This document shows positions 27,686-40,800 of a stretch of DNA of 64,000 bases, piece by piece (the stretch's first letter is position 1; each line of letters begins with the position of its first letter). This DNA comes from Spartinivicinus marinus (GTDB lineage: Bacteria; Pseudomonadota; Gammaproteobacteria; Pseudomonadales; Zooshikellaceae): assembly GCF_026309355.1 (NCBI RefSeq), contig NZ_JAPJZK010000001.1:5724501-5788500 (forward strand). The letters are read 5' to 3'. The notes below the pieces were generated by a model, which was given only the letters and a program-made list of their open reading frames with translations, was not told where the DNA came from and ran no database searches. A program made the translations under genes and the position numbers.

Positions 27686-28969
27686 TTATATCACAGCCTC
27701 TAATTCTTGTGGGGTGGCTACCTTTTTATAGGTTAACTCAGTTAAAGTAGTTGCTATAATAGCTAGCCCTACATTTAATTCTGCTTCGCTAATTGTTAAA
27801 GGCGGCAGCAGCTTTAATACTTGATCCCGATTACCACAGGTTTCAGCCAGTAGCTGCTTGTTAAATAAAGCTTTTGATAAACGCTGAGCCATTCCTTGTT
27901 CAGGAATTTCTAACCCCCATACCATACCTCTACCTCGAACTGAGATAGATAGTTCAGGATTATCAATTGCCAGCTGGTTTAACGAAGATTGGATAATTTG
28001 ACCTTTTTGATGAATGCTTTTTGAAAAACTATCATTATCCCAATAAGAAAGTAGTTCAGTCGCGGCAACAAAAGCTAAATTGTTGCCTCGAAAAGTACCC
28101 GTATGCTCCCCTGCTAGCCATTGATCAATTTCAGGTTTGATTAGTAATAGAGCTAGCGGTAACCCACCACCAATTGCTTTTGATAAACACACAATATCAG
28201 GAGTGATGTCAGCAAATTCAAAGCTGAAAAATTCTCCAGTTCGACCATTGCCTACTTGAATATCATCAATAATGAGCAAAATGCTGTGTTTTTTGCATAA
28301 GGCTGACAATGCGCTTAGCCATTCGCGGCTGGCCACATTAATTCCACCTTCACCTTGAACAACTTCTAAAATAATAGCGGCAGGTAGTGGTACTCCACTA
28401 CTTGGATCTTCTATTAGCTGGCTTAAATAATTAATTGTGTTAACGTTTGGACCTAAATAGCCATCATAAGGAGCATGGTATACATTATGTCGCCCACCAT
28501 AACTCTCATCTTGATAATAATCGTTAGCTGTCAGTGATAATGCCCCCAGCGTTAAACCATGATACCCATTAGTAAAAGCAATAATGTTGGTTCGTTTTGT
28601 TACTTTGCGAGCCAACTTTATTGCGGCTTCTACTGCATTAGTACCTGTTGGCCCAGTAAACTGAAGTTTATAGTCTAATTTTCTAGGCCTTAATATAGTG
28701 TCATTGAATTTGGTAATAAAAGCCTTTTTAGCTGTTGTTGCTTTATCCAAGCTATGCAAAATGCCTTTCTTTTGCAGATAGTTAGTTAATGCTTGAGTAA
28801 CATTGTTTGGGTTATGGCCATAGTTAATTGTGCCTGCGCCTGCAAAAAAATCTATGTATTTATTGCCATGCTCATCGTAAATTATTGCATTTTCAGCGAT
28901 GTCGAAAGTCGTAGGGAACGAGCGTACATAACTTCTTACTTGAGACTCAAGCTGATCAATAACGTCCAT
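27686..28969 (-). CDS. 2,4-diaminobutyrate aminotransferase (EctB/Dat type)
   Basis: A 427-residue class III PLP aminotransferase. The N-terminal YIDFFAGAGTINYGHNP, GPTGTNAVEAAIKLARKVT, FTNGYHGLTLGALS, the PLP-binding IIDDIQVGNGRTG and the Schiff-base lysine in LSKAIGGGLPLALLL match EctB and siderophore/NRPS-linked diaminobutyrate transaminases. It turns aspartate semialdehyde and glutamate into 2,4-diaminobutyrate. No ectA or ectC is nearby, so ectoine is unlikely as its purpose; the adjacent NRPS genes suggest it supplies diaminobutyrate for the peptide. It lies 14 bp after the kinase gene (same operon). Confidence 0.85.
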   Translation of the reverse strand: MDVIDQLESQVRSYVRSFPTTFDIAENAIIYDEHGNKYIDFFAGAGTINYGHNPNNVTQALTNYLQKKGILHSLDKATTAKKAFITKFNDTILRPRKLDYKLQFTGPTGTNAVEAAIKLARKVTKRTNIIAFTNGYHGLTLGALSLTANDYYQDESYGGRHNVYHAPYDGYLGPNVNTINYLSQLIEDPSSGVPLPAAIILEVVQGEGGINVASREWLSALSALCKKHSILLIIDDIQVGNGRTGEFFSFEFADITPDIVCLSKAIGGGLPLALLLIKPEIDQWLAGEHTGTFRGNNLAFVAATELLSYWDNDSFSKSIHQKGQIIQSSLNQLAIDNPELSISVRGRGMVWGLEIPEQGMAQRLSKALFNKQLLAETCGNRDQVLKLLPPLTISEAELNVGLAIIATTLTELTYKKVATPQELEAVI

Positions 28970-28983
28970 AAGTTTTCTCTGTA

Positions 28984-29532
28984 TTAGATTTGTTCTCTCA
29001 ATTTATCGAAAGCTAAAGATTTATTATCAGACTCAATATAATCTATAATTGTATTAGTAGATTCTTCTATAGAGTTTTTGGAAGTGTCTATTTCAATATC
29101 AAATAGACTAAAGTTGTAAACAGGATTAAATTGATCTTTAGCGGTACCTATTTCTCTATCTCCCCTGAGCTTTTCTCTTTTTTCTAGCTCGTCTAAAGGA
29201 CAATATACTTTAACCAGTATTGCATTAAAATCATGAAATAAGTCTGCGCACTCTATTAGCCACTCTGGATATTTCATAATATGATCAACGATCACCCTGT
29301 TTCCTGCGCCAGTAACTGCAGCAACCGATGAATGAAAACCACTCATAATTTGTTTTTGTTGAGTTTTCATATAACTACAGGATTCAAGAAATTGATCAGG
29401 AAATGCATGTAAGAAACTATCAATACTTAAATGAAAGTAAGGGTTGATTAATTTTTTCTGTAGTTGCTTGGCTATGGACGATTTTCCTGAGCTGGAGACA
29501 CCATTCAGGAAAATAATTTGATTATTAGACAT
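28984..29532 (-). CDS. Chloramphenicol phosphotransferase-like P-loop kinase
   Basis: A 182-residue P-loop protein. Walker A is FLNGVSSSGKSSIAKQLQ (residues ~8-25). The layout (YFHLSIDSFLHAFP, then IVDHIMKYPEWLIECADL and VKVYCPLDELEKRE) fits the chloramphenicol 3-O-phosphotransferase family, whose founder protects a Streptomyces producer by phosphorylating its antibiotic. It is the first gene of a two-gene leftward operon with the diaminobutyrate aminotransferase, divergent from the NRPS genes, so it could be a self-resistance or tailoring kinase for the NRPS product. This role is inference. Confidence 0.75.
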   Translation of the reverse strand: MSNNQIIFLNGVSSSGKSSIAKQLQKKLINPYFHLSIDSFLHAFPDQFLESCSYMKTQQKQIMSGFHSSVAAVTGAGNRVIVDHIMKYPEWLIECADLFHDFNAILVKVYCPLDELEKREKLRGDREIGTAKDQFNPVYNFSLFDIEIDTSKNSIEESTNTIIDYIESDNKSLAFDKLREQI

Positions 29533-30307
29533 TAAATTTTCTTTTAATTAAACCCAAGTTAAGTTTAAAAACATTATAGATAGAGACTAAAGTTTAATAA
29601 TATCAAATCCTGAAGTTACTCACTAAGATAGTTAGTAGGCAGCTCGCAAGTTCTATGTTTAAGCTAGACTAGCTAAAAATGCTGTTCGCACCTTGTCTAC
29701 ATAAATAACTTTTCATCTGCTATAGGCTTTTTAACCGATTAATATTTTTATCGTTAGTTTCACATCTGTAGACTAACGATAAAAATCATTACCTAAAGGG
29801 GATATACCTACTGTTACATACGGTACTACAAAGTTAACACTGTTTCAATAAATTTACATTTTTAAAAAATGCTAGTGGTTATTAACTGCGACGGATGTTA
29901 ATGGCTTATAGTAGTTTATTAAGTAAAACTTTTATGCATGGTAAGCAAATTTTTTCTTCTACTACTTTAGTATAATCTTTAAAAAATAACGAATAATAAA
30001 TAAACTATGCGTAACTTGAGTGTGTTTTTTTCTTATTTTTATGTAAATATATTGATATATTTAATCTGGGTGTGTAGTCTCAACTAAAATCTAAGGTTTA
30101 CTTATCGGCCCGTTTCAATTGTTTAAAATAAAACCAAAATTACACTATTGTAAAGAATTTGCCCTATAAGTTCGCCTATCACCAGAAAATATCTGGGCCA
30201 AATAATATACAAATACTCCACTACCTTATACTTTAGTTTAAGCTATTTCTTAGTAAGTAATAAGGTAGCACTGAAAGATTATTTTTTTGATTTTTAAAGG
30301 ATCAGTT
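29533..30307. promoter_or_regulatory. Divergent promoter region of the NRPS locus
   Basis: A 775-bp AT-rich region without a gene between the leftward kinase/aminotransferase operon and the rightward NRPS. It contains a perfect 15-bp inverted repeat: ATTTTTATCGTTAGT (29744-29758) and ACTAACGATAAAAAT (29772-29786), 13 bases apart. It lacks a T-rich tail, so an operator is more likely than a terminator. The NRPS ribosome-binding site AAAGGA is at 30296-30301. Confidence 0.45.
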
Positions 30308-33300
30308 ATGCGCTTGAGTTTTGACCTACATACAGCTCAAGAGGATGTCTACTTTGATCAAATAAAGCATCCTGAACATGGTCATTATAACATAGGTGGT
30401 TTTTTCTTACTAAAAGGCAGCTTAAATATAAAGCAATTTGAGTTGGCAATTAAGAAAACAGTAGAGGCATTTGATGTTCACCAATTAACCTTTGATCTAA
30501 TGCACCATAAACAGCATTTCCAAAGTAATATTGATTCAATTCACGTTGCATTTTTGGACTTCAAAGGTGAGTCAAATCCAAAGGAAGTAGCAATTAAATG
30601 GATGCATGAGCAGTATAGTACTCCTTTTGAGCTAAATAGCGAAAGTCTCTTTGAGCACGCACTAATACAGATTAGCGAGGACGAGTTTTGCTGGTTTAGT
30701 CGTTACCACCATCTTATTACAGATGGCTATGGCCTTTTGATTTTTTATCAAACTGTTGCCAAAGTTTATTCTCAACTACAAAGCAACATAAGTCTGGAGT
30801 GGTTAAAAACTATCCCCCACTTCAAAGACGAGATAACACTTTCTTTGGAGTATGTCAATTCTAGCCAATATTTGAAAGACAAAGCCTATTGGCTGTCAAA
30901 GTTTTCTGAAAAGCCCCAGTCGATTTTACAAAAAAATTATCTAGATACAACTTCCGGTGGAAAAGTTGTATCAAATTTTTCGTCTGGGCAGTATTCGCTC
31001 TTATCAAAGTTATGTGAATCATATCAGTTTAGTTTTCAACATCTATTGATAGCAGCCCTTACTATCTATTTTAACCAGGTCAATAATCAGTCTGAATTAG
31101 TGTTTGGCGTTCCCCTTCATAATAGAAGAAATAAGCTTCAACGACAGTTAATGGGAATGATGACGGGTGTTATCCCTTGCAAAATAAGGATTGCTGACTT
31201 AACTGTTGAACAATTAATCAACAGTATAAAACGTCAGCAACGTTATGACTATCGGCATCAACGATTCCCCATTAGCCATCTCAATCGAGATTTACACTTA
31301 CATCAATTAGGCCAAGAACAGCTTTTTGACATAACGGTTAACTATAGGCCTTTTGATGTCAATTTACCGCTTGAGGGAGTTAAGTCCGAATTTACTAATA
31401 TATTAAGTGAGGATGGGACCCAGCCTCTTGAGTGTATTTTATGTGACTACGGCACTCAACAGCCCATGGCCTTAGAGCTGATGTTTCAGTTAAATTATTT
31501 TACTGAAACAGAAGCTCAGCAGTTAGCCAACCGTTTAATTTTTATAATGAGCCAGTTGCCACTGGTTATCGACTCACCAGTCAATCAAGTACCACTCATT
31601 ACCTCTCAAGAACAAAAGCAATTAGTAACCTTTTCTCCTTATTATTCAACAAGCTCAAACAGTTGCATCCATGAGTTGTTTGAACAACAAGTAGCGACCA
31701 CGCCTGACCAGGTTGCCCTGGTTTTTGAAGACCAGTCGCTTACCTACGCGCAGCTCAATAGCCAGGCTAATCAGCTTGCCCATTACTTGATTCAACAAGG
31801 GGTAACACCCGATGGTTTGGTCGGTATCTGTTTAGACCGCTCCCCGGCGGTGATTATTGCGATGCTGGCGACGCTCAAAGCGGGTGGTGCCTATGTCCCG
31901 TTAGACCCGACCTACCCTACTTCCCGTTTGGCTTATATGGTGGAGGATAGTCAGGTTGAGGTGATTCTGTCTCAGTCGCCTCATCAAGCCCAGTTTGTTG
32001 ACAGCGCCGTGCCCGTAGTGGATGTGAAAGACCCCGCCTTTCAGTCACGGCTGGATGGCCTTTCCAATGAAAACCCCTGCCCTATGACACTTGGCCTGCA
32101 GCCTGATCATCTGGCTTATATCATTTACACGTCTGGCTCCACCGGCAAGCCCAAAGGGGTCATGATTGAGCACCGGGCCTTAGTCAGCCACATTGAAACC
32201 ATCAAGCCGGCTTATGGCATCACCTCCCATGATCGGGTCCTGCAGTTTTCCAACCTAGGCTTTGATGCGTCTGTTGAACAGGTCTTTGAAAGCTTAACCG
32301 CGGGTGCCACGCTGTACTTGAGAAATAATCAATTATGGGGCGCGGCTGAGTTTAAGGAGTGGTTGCAAGCCAACCCCATTACCATCACTGAATTCCCCCC
32401 GCTGTATGCCAAAGAGCTGTTAACCCCACTATTGGCTGATCAGGCATTCTGGCAACAGACCTCACTGCGCTGCATTGTTGTCAGTGGCGACGTGCTGAAT
32501 GTGGCGTTTGCCCAGGCTTGGCAACAAAGTGAGGCAGTCAATCACTGTCTGCTGATCAATAACTATGGGCCAACGGAAACCACCATTACCTCAACGTTGT
32601 TTACGGTCAACCAGCAGCCTCTGGGTAATCATGTGTCGATTGGCCAAGGGACAGCAGATACGGCGTTATATGTGTTGAACCCACAGCAACAGCTGTTGCC
32701 CATGGGCTGTGTGGGGGAACTCTATATCGGTGGTGCTGGCTTGGCTCGGGGGTATTTGAATCAGCCAGAACTGACAGCTGAACGTTTTATTCCGAACCCT
32801 TTTACCAGTGATCACAACGAACGCTTATACCGCACCGGCGACTTAGTCCGTTGGCTACCAGACGGTAACTTGGCCTTTATTGGCCGGGTGGACCATCAGG
32901 TGAAAATTCGTGGCTTCCGGATCGAGCTAGGCGAAATCGAAACGGCACTGATTCAACAGCCCCAAGTGGCGGATGGGGTAGTCATTATTCGCGAAGATCA
33001 GCCTGGTGATAAACGACTAGTGGCTTATGTGGTACCGCATGACGCCGTTGAAAACGAAGGCGAATGGGTTCAGCAGTTGCGCCAAGATTTAAAGGCACAA
33101 TTACCTGAGTTTATGTTACCGGGGGCATTTGCTGTATTGCCCACATTACCGACTACCCCCAATGGTAAAGTGGATCGTAAAGCCCTTCCGCAACCTTCAC
33201 TGGAGCTGACCCACGTTACGCAGTACCAAGCGCCAATGACAGCCAGAGAACATACACTCTGTCAAATATGGGAAGACGTTTTAGGGTTAAAGCCAATAGG

Positions 33301-34800
33301 TATTAACGACAATTTCTTTGAAATTGGTGGCGACTCTATTTTAGCGTTACAAGTAGCCACTCGCTCAATGGAGTCTGGATTAAAAATAACAACGGCACAG
33401 TTATTTGAACTACAAACCATTGCTGCATTAGCAGAACAAGCCGTGAGTATTACTATCCAGGAAAATCGGGCACCCCAGTCCCTTTCGCAAGGTCAGCAAA
33501 TTTTAATACCGGTCCAACAGCAATATTTTAGCAATCAGCCGGTAGATGCCCATTATTACAATCAGGCGATGAGAGTCAATATTCCAAAAGGCTTTACCCG
33601 TGCTCAACTTAATCACCTAGTTAAAGCAATATATCAACGCCATGATGTTTTTCGTTTGACTTTTAATCAGAATAAAGCTGGTGTTTGGCAAGCTAATTAT
33701 AGAGAACTAAGTGAGCCATTAATTGACAGCAGTATCCGTATTTATGAAAACATGGCTTCAGCTTGCATAAAAAAAGCGATTGATGAGGCCCATGCTTCTC
33801 TTAATTTAAAAGCAGGTTTGCTCAGTTCTTTTGTTCTAGAACAAACCAAGGGTTCTGCATTTGATCAGTTAACATGGATTGTTCATCATTTAATTGTTGA
33901 TGGGGTATCTTGGCGTATTTTATTACAAGATTTGCAGCGGGGACTTGAACAACTTCAGCAAAAGAAAGCCTGTTCCTTAGGTTACAAAACAACAAGTTAC
34001 CAAGCTTGGGCCAATGCATTAGATCGTTTCAGCCAGTCTGACCAACTAATAGCTGAAAAAAATTATTGGTTAGAAACATTAAAAACACCCGTTTTACCGT
34101 TACCTGTCGATAATCAGCCTGTTCAAAATACCATTCGTCAGTCTGAAGTCCTTGTTGTTAAACTGAACCAACAACAAACTGAACAGTTATTACACCAAGC
34201 TAATCAGTGTTATCACACAAAAATTAATGATTTACTTTTAACTGCATTCCTTATTTCTCTCTCTGATTGGATGAAGAACTCGTCTGTTCGATTTGACTTA
34301 GAAGGTCATGGCCGTGAGACTGCCATGGTCGGTGATATTAATATTAATGAAACGGTAGGTTGGTTTACGAGTCTATTTCCTGTTTGCTTAACTCGTACAA
34401 CCAAGCAAGATATAGGTACACTAATAAAATCTGTAAAAGAGCAACTCAATCATGTGCCGAATAATGGACTTGGTTATGGTGTTTTACGCTACCTTCGTCA
34501 AGATCAAGAGATAATTGAAAAAAGTCAGTCATCCGATATTGTATTTAATTACCTAGGCCAATTTGATCAAAAAAACCAAGATACAGTTTATAGCAGTTGT
34601 TTTACCGACCCAAGTAGTTGGATAAGCTCAGAACAAACCCGTGAATACCCAATAGAAGTCAATGGGCTTATTGCCGATGATAGACTGAATTTTACGTTTA
34701 GCTATAACCGTTTGGCCTTTGAAAAAAGTACGATTGAACAAGTTGCAAATAGTTTAATAGCAAACTTAGAGACAATAATCGAACACTGTTGTAATGCGGT
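30308..34800 (+). other. NRPS-1 module 1: C-A-T-E, basic residue predicted
   Basis: The C domain at the very N-terminus (HHLITDG, AQEDVYFDQ) could be a starter that acylates the first residue, or a domain accepting an upstream chain. A domain ~residues 453-961; pocket residues read by GrsA alignment are D-A-E-E-V-S-N-I-T. This does not equal a code I know, but the two acidic pocket positions suggest a basic amino acid. The E domain (~1065-1498) would give the D-form. Confidence 0.8.
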
Positions 34801-37800
34801 TGGTGGGTATACCCCAAGCGATTTTCCACTGGTGAAAGTCAGTCAATCTTATTTAGAAAAATTAGAGCATCACTACCCTACGCTGGTTGACTTATTCCCT
34901 AGCACGCCTATGCAACAAGGCATGCTGTTTCACAGCCAAATGCAGCCAGAACAGGATATTTATACCTCAATCCTCTCTATTAAGCTTTCACCACTTAGCC
35001 CATCAATTTTCAAACAAAGTTGGCAACAGTTAGTTGAGCGCCACGATGTGCTACGTATGGCTTTTATAAATGATGAAGATGGCGCTTTACTTCAACTTGT
35101 TCAAGCAGAGGTTGATCTTCCTTGGTGTGAAGAAGACTGGCGTTCACTTGCTGAAGTTGAACAAACAAAACAGTTAACAGAATTAATTTCGCAAGAGCAG
35201 TCAACCCCTTTTGTTTTTGACTGTGTACCATTGATGCGCTTTACCTTAATCCGATATACCGATGATACGTATGAGCTGGTTTGGACCCATCATCACGCAC
35301 TACTTGATGGGTGGAGTATTCCAATTTTATTTGATGAATTGTTTGTTATTTATCAAGGTTTAAAAGTAAACCAATTACCCAGATTGCCTAAACCTACATC
35401 ATTTCGTTCGTATATTACTTGGTTAAATCAGCAAAATTTTTCAAGCGCCAATACTTATTGGCAAAATTATTTGGCGGACTTTTCTTATCCAACCACTATT
35501 TTATTGGATAAGCCTGAAACACTTGATAAGAGTCGTTATGCAGAACAATCTTTATTTTTGAATCATACTTTAACTGAACAGCTACACTTATTAGCAAAAA
35601 GTGCGCATGTAACGTTTAATACACTTATCCAAGCATCGTGGGGACTATTACTGAACTTTCACAGTGGTGAGCAGGATATTGTTTTTGGTTATACCAGTTC
35701 AGGACGTGCTGCTGAGTTAAACAAGGCAGAAGAAATGGTGGGATTATTTATTAATACCTTACCACTTCGTATAAAAATACCGGATACTCCCATCATTACT
35801 AAACAGTGGCTGCAAGATTTACATAAAGCACAAGCTGCACATGATCAATACAGCTATATTCCTTTGGTCGATATACAACGGTTGAGTGAAATACCCACTG
35901 GACAATCTTTGTTTGAGTCATTGGTTGTTTTTGAAAACTATCCTATTGATGAGCTTTATACCAACCAAGAGGTAGTCCCTGGCAGCACAGACTTAAAAAT
36001 ACATGACATCAGTGTCAGTGAACAAACTAACTATCCATTGAGTTTGACGGTATTGCCAGGTAAACAGTTACAACTAAAGCTTGTTTATAATCAAGCTTTA
36101 ATTAGCAAAAAAGCAGTGGTTGAAATATTACATCACTTAAAACAGCTATTAATAAATGTAGTTAATCAGCCTGAACAAAATATACAACAATTATCTTTAT
36201 TAAGTGAAAACCAACAGCATCAAATTGCAATCGAGTGGAATAATAACAGTTTACCTTATGCAAAAGATCAGTCTATTCACCAACTGTTTGAACATCAGGT
36301 CACTCTAAAACCAGAGGCTGTTGCCATTACTTGCAATGGCCAACAACTCACTTATGTTGAGCTTAACCATAAAGCAAACCAGCTGGCTCATTATTTAAAA
36401 CAACAAGACATTACTCCCTCCTCTCTTGTCGGTGTCAGTATGAGCCGTTCTGCTGAGATGGTGATTGCTGTTTTAGCGATTTTAAAAGCAGGCGGCGCAT
36501 ATGTTGCTTTAGACCCTAGTTATCCACAAGAACGCTTAGCTTACATGGTTGAAAACAGTGGTATCAAGACCATTATCAGCCAGCAGTCTATTGCACAACA
36601 ACGGCAGTTCGAACAAATCAATACTGTATGTGTTGACCATCAAGAAACAGCTAATGCAATAGCAGTGCTAAGCACTGAAAACCCCTTGAATAGTACTCAA
36701 AGTATATCCAGTGAACAGTTGGCGTATGTTATTTATACATCTGGTTCAACGGGTAATCCTAAAGGAATAGAAATAAGGCATAGAAATACTGTCGCATTAA
36801 TTGCTTGGACAAAACAAGCTTATAATACAGCTGAGCTAGAAGAAATTATTGCTTCAACCTCTTTAAATTTCGACTTATCAGCCTTTGAATTATTTGCGTC
36901 ACTTTGTTTGGGGCATCGTCTGCATATCGTGGAAAATGCGCTTGCGTTAACCACGCAAACGGTCCATTCAACCTTGTTAAATTCCGTTCCTTCTGCTGTT
37001 AAAGGATTGTTAGATACCCATTCAATTCCACAAACAGTTAAAGTGGTGAATGTCGCGGGTGAGCCTCTTCATAAAGACTTAGTTAACCGTTTATTGACAG
37101 AAACCCACGTCGAAAAGGTTGTAAATTTATATGGCCCTTCTGAAGATACCACTTACTCAACATTTGCTGTCTTTACTCAGCCCGTTACCGAAGTACCCTC
37201 GATCGGCAAACCCATCAGTAATACGCAAGCGTATGTGCTATCACCAACTCAACAGTTGCTCCCCATAGGCATTCAAGGCGAACTGTATTTAGGTGGCGAT
37301 GGTGTTGCCCGCGGTTATGTAAATCGCCCCGATTTAACGGCTGAAAAATTTATTCAAAACCCTTTCAGTGATGATTCTAGTGATCGACTCTATCGCACTG
37401 GTGATTTAGTCCGATGGTTGCCGGATGGCAATTTAGCCTTTATTGGGCGGATTGATCATCAAGTTAAGGTTCGCGGTTTCCGAATTGAGTTAGGTGAAAT
37501 TGAAACCTTATTGGCGAGCCAGCCGGCAGTGGCAGAAGCTTTGGTTGTCGCCCAACAAGAGCCTGCTGGTGATAAGCGCTTAGTGGCTTACTGGGTCGCG
37601 GCTGACCAACAGGATGCCACTGTCACAGAGACTCAACTGCGAGAAGCGTTGGCCAAACAGTTGCCCGACTACATGGTGCCCAGTGCTTTGGTTGGTGTAG
37701 ATCAGTTTCCCTTGACCCCGAATGGCAAGATTGATCGAAACGCCTTGCCAACACCGGACTTACAAGCGGATAGCCCTACTTATGTGGCCCCGGCTTCGGC

Positions 37801-40800
37801 CATTGAAGCAACGCTGTGCGGGATTTGGGAAAACGTATTAGGCTTGTCTCAAGTGGGCGTCCATGACCCCTTCTTTGCCATTGGTGGAGATTCCATTTTG
37901 GCATTGCAGGTGATTGCGCAAGCGCAACGGGCCCAGCTCAAAGTCACCACCCGACAGCTGTTTGACTATCCAACCATAGCGGCTTTAGCCCCTCATGTCA
38001 CCGCACTCAAACAGGACACGAGCCAGCAACAGGCTGTGTCAGGTCATCAACTGCTACTGCCCATTCAGCAGTCTTTCTTGAGCGACCCTGCCGCAGCTGA
38101 TCAGCACTTTAACCAGGCGGTGATGCTCACCTTGCCAGCGGGCACTACCGCTGAGCGGGTGGAACAAGCCTTAGCTGCGATTATCCAACGGCACGATGTG
38201 TTCCGCTTGCAATGCCAGCAGACAGCCGATGGCCACTGGGAAGCCAGTTATGAAACCCGTGCCCCAGTATCCCTTCAACAGGCGTTGCATTATCACGATA
38301 TGCGCCAGCTGACAGCCGTGCAACAGGCGGTGGCGACTCCTCAGCTGGCCCAACAAACGCAAGAGGCCGTGAGCTTGGCCCAAGCACCACTGGCACAATG
38401 GGCACTCTTTGAAACCGCTGAGTCCATGCCTAACCAGCTACTGTGGGTCATGCACCACTTGATTGTTGATGGGGTCTCTTGGCGTATCCTGTTGCAAGAC
38501 TTTGCCCAAGCCCTCAGTCAGTTAGCGGCGGATCAACCGGTGGTATTAGCGCCTAAGACCAGTAGCTATCAACGCTGGGCCGATGCTTTAGCCAACTACC
38601 GTCAATCACCCGCTGTGCAAGCGGAGCGTACTTACTGGCAACAGGTGGTGTCAGAGCCGGTGAACGAGCTACCAGTGACACCAGGTATTGAGGATCAACG
38701 CTATCAGCACACGGAGACTCTGACAGTATCCCTCGATTCAGAGATGACCCGAGCCCTCTTACAAGAGGCTAATCAGTGTTATCACACCCAAATCAATGAC
38801 CTGTTACTAACAGCCCTGTTACAAGTGGTGCGTGATTGGGTCGGTGGCGATGGCATCCGCCTGGATTTAGAAGGCCATGGGCGTGAAGCGCTGTTTGATG
38901 ACATTGACTTACACAGTACTGTGGGTTGGTTCACCACCCTCTTCCCTGTGCACCTAAGGCAAACAGCCGGTGACATTGGAGAACAAATTAAACGTGTCAA
39001 AGAGCAGCTTCGGACAATCCCCCACAATGGCATCGGTTATGGGCTATTGGCCGATGAGCAGGCTGATCAGCCCTCAGCGGAGATTCTCTTTAACTACCTG
39101 GGGCAGTTTGATCAGACCACCACGCAAACAGAAGGGCTCGCCTGGTCATTTGATAATGTGGGCGAATGTGTCAGTGATCAGCTGTCTCGACGGTATGTGT
39201 TAAGCATTAACAGTGAAGTCAGCCAAGGCCAATTGCAGGTGGTGTTTGACTATCACCAACAGCAGCTGACATCTTCAACCGTACAGCAACTGGCCACTGC
39301 CTATCGACAAGCCCTTGAAGCTATTATTGGTCACTGCCTACAAGCACGGGGGGGATATACGGCTAGTGACTTCCCCTTAGCCACACTCAGTCAGGCGCAA
39401 CTGGATAGCCTGATGGTGCAATACCCCACAATGGTTGAGCTGTTTGCCAGCACCCCGATGCAACAAGGGATGATCTTCCATAGCCAGCTCGCGGCAGCGT
39501 CAGGGGTCTACATGACCCAGTTGCAAATGCGGCTCAGCCAGTTAGACCCTGAGCGCTTTAAACGAAGCTGGCAGCAACTGGCCAGCCATCATCCTGTGTT
39601 TAGAACGGCATTTATCAGTCAGCCTGAAGGGGATGTACTCCAGCTGGTGCAAGCAGCCGTGACCCTGCCATGGACCACCCATGACTGGCAGCATCTATCT
39701 GATGCAGCGCAACAACAGGCGCTGGCTGACTTATTGGTAGAGGAGCGGGCCACGCCGTTTGATTTTGCTCAGCCACCATTGATGCGACTGGTATTGATTC
39801 AGTTATCCGCTGATCAGTACCAGTTTATTTGGACCCATCATCATGCGTTGTTGGATGGCTGGAGTTTACCTCTCTTATTCCAGGACTTATTTGCACTATA
39901 TCAAACAGCTAGCTTAGCCTGCTTGCCTACGCCTGTTGCTTATCAACACTATGTTGGCTGGTTACAAACCCAGGATAAACAAACGGCTAGCGACTACTGG
40001 CAAGCCTATTTGGCTGGGGTCACTGCACCGACCTCACTCATGCTTGATACCCCGCTCTTGATGCCTGCATCAGCGTCTGGTCAAACCTATAATAGGGTGT
40101 TAAGTGAGTCGTTTACCCAGCAACTACAGGCACTAACGCAATCAGCGCAAGTTTCTCTGAGTACAGTTTTACAAGCTGCATGGTCCCTGCTCCTCAGCCG
40201 ATTTACAGGCGAGACAGACGTCATATTTGGTTATACTCGCTCGGGCCGACCTGCATCGTTACCCAATGCCGAAAACATCGTGGGGCTGTTTATTACCAGC
40301 TTACCGTTGCGTGCTTCGGTGCCTCAACATCCATCCGCGTTACTTCATGAGTGGTTACAGGCTCTTCATAAGGAGCAACCTAGCCATGACCAGTACGGTT
40401 ATTTACCCCTAGTAGACATTCAGCGAGTGAGTGAAATAGCGGCAGATAAACCGCTATTTGAATCGTTACTGGTTTTTGAAAACTACCCTATCGATGACAG
40501 CCTGATGGAGGCAGCACAAGTTAACGATGGGTTTGCAGTAGAAGCGGTTGAGATGGTTGACCTAGACAGTTATCCACTCAGTTTAACGATTACACCTGCC
40601 AGCCAACTGCATTTACAGTTTGGTTACCAGCCTAGTTATTTAAATGACACTCAGATAAGAGAAATAGCGGGCTATCTGGAGACTATTCTATGTGGAATGG
40701 CGGCTGGAGCTAGCCAGCCTATTCAGCACCTGCAATTGTTATCAGCGTCTGAACAAACAACATTGATTGCTAACACGGTCTCACCTATCCCTGAAGCTTA

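Noticed and set aside
27686-28969. Ectoine biosynthesis (ectB)
   Set aside because: No ectA or ectC is adjacent; the partner genes are a P-loop kinase and NRPSs, so supply of diaminobutyrate to the peptide is the better reading.
38171-39203. Overlapping small frames on both strands inside NRPS-1, repeated at 51959-52991
   Set aside because: They recur only because the underlying NRPS block is duplicated; the NRPS frame is intact and domain motifs are continuous.
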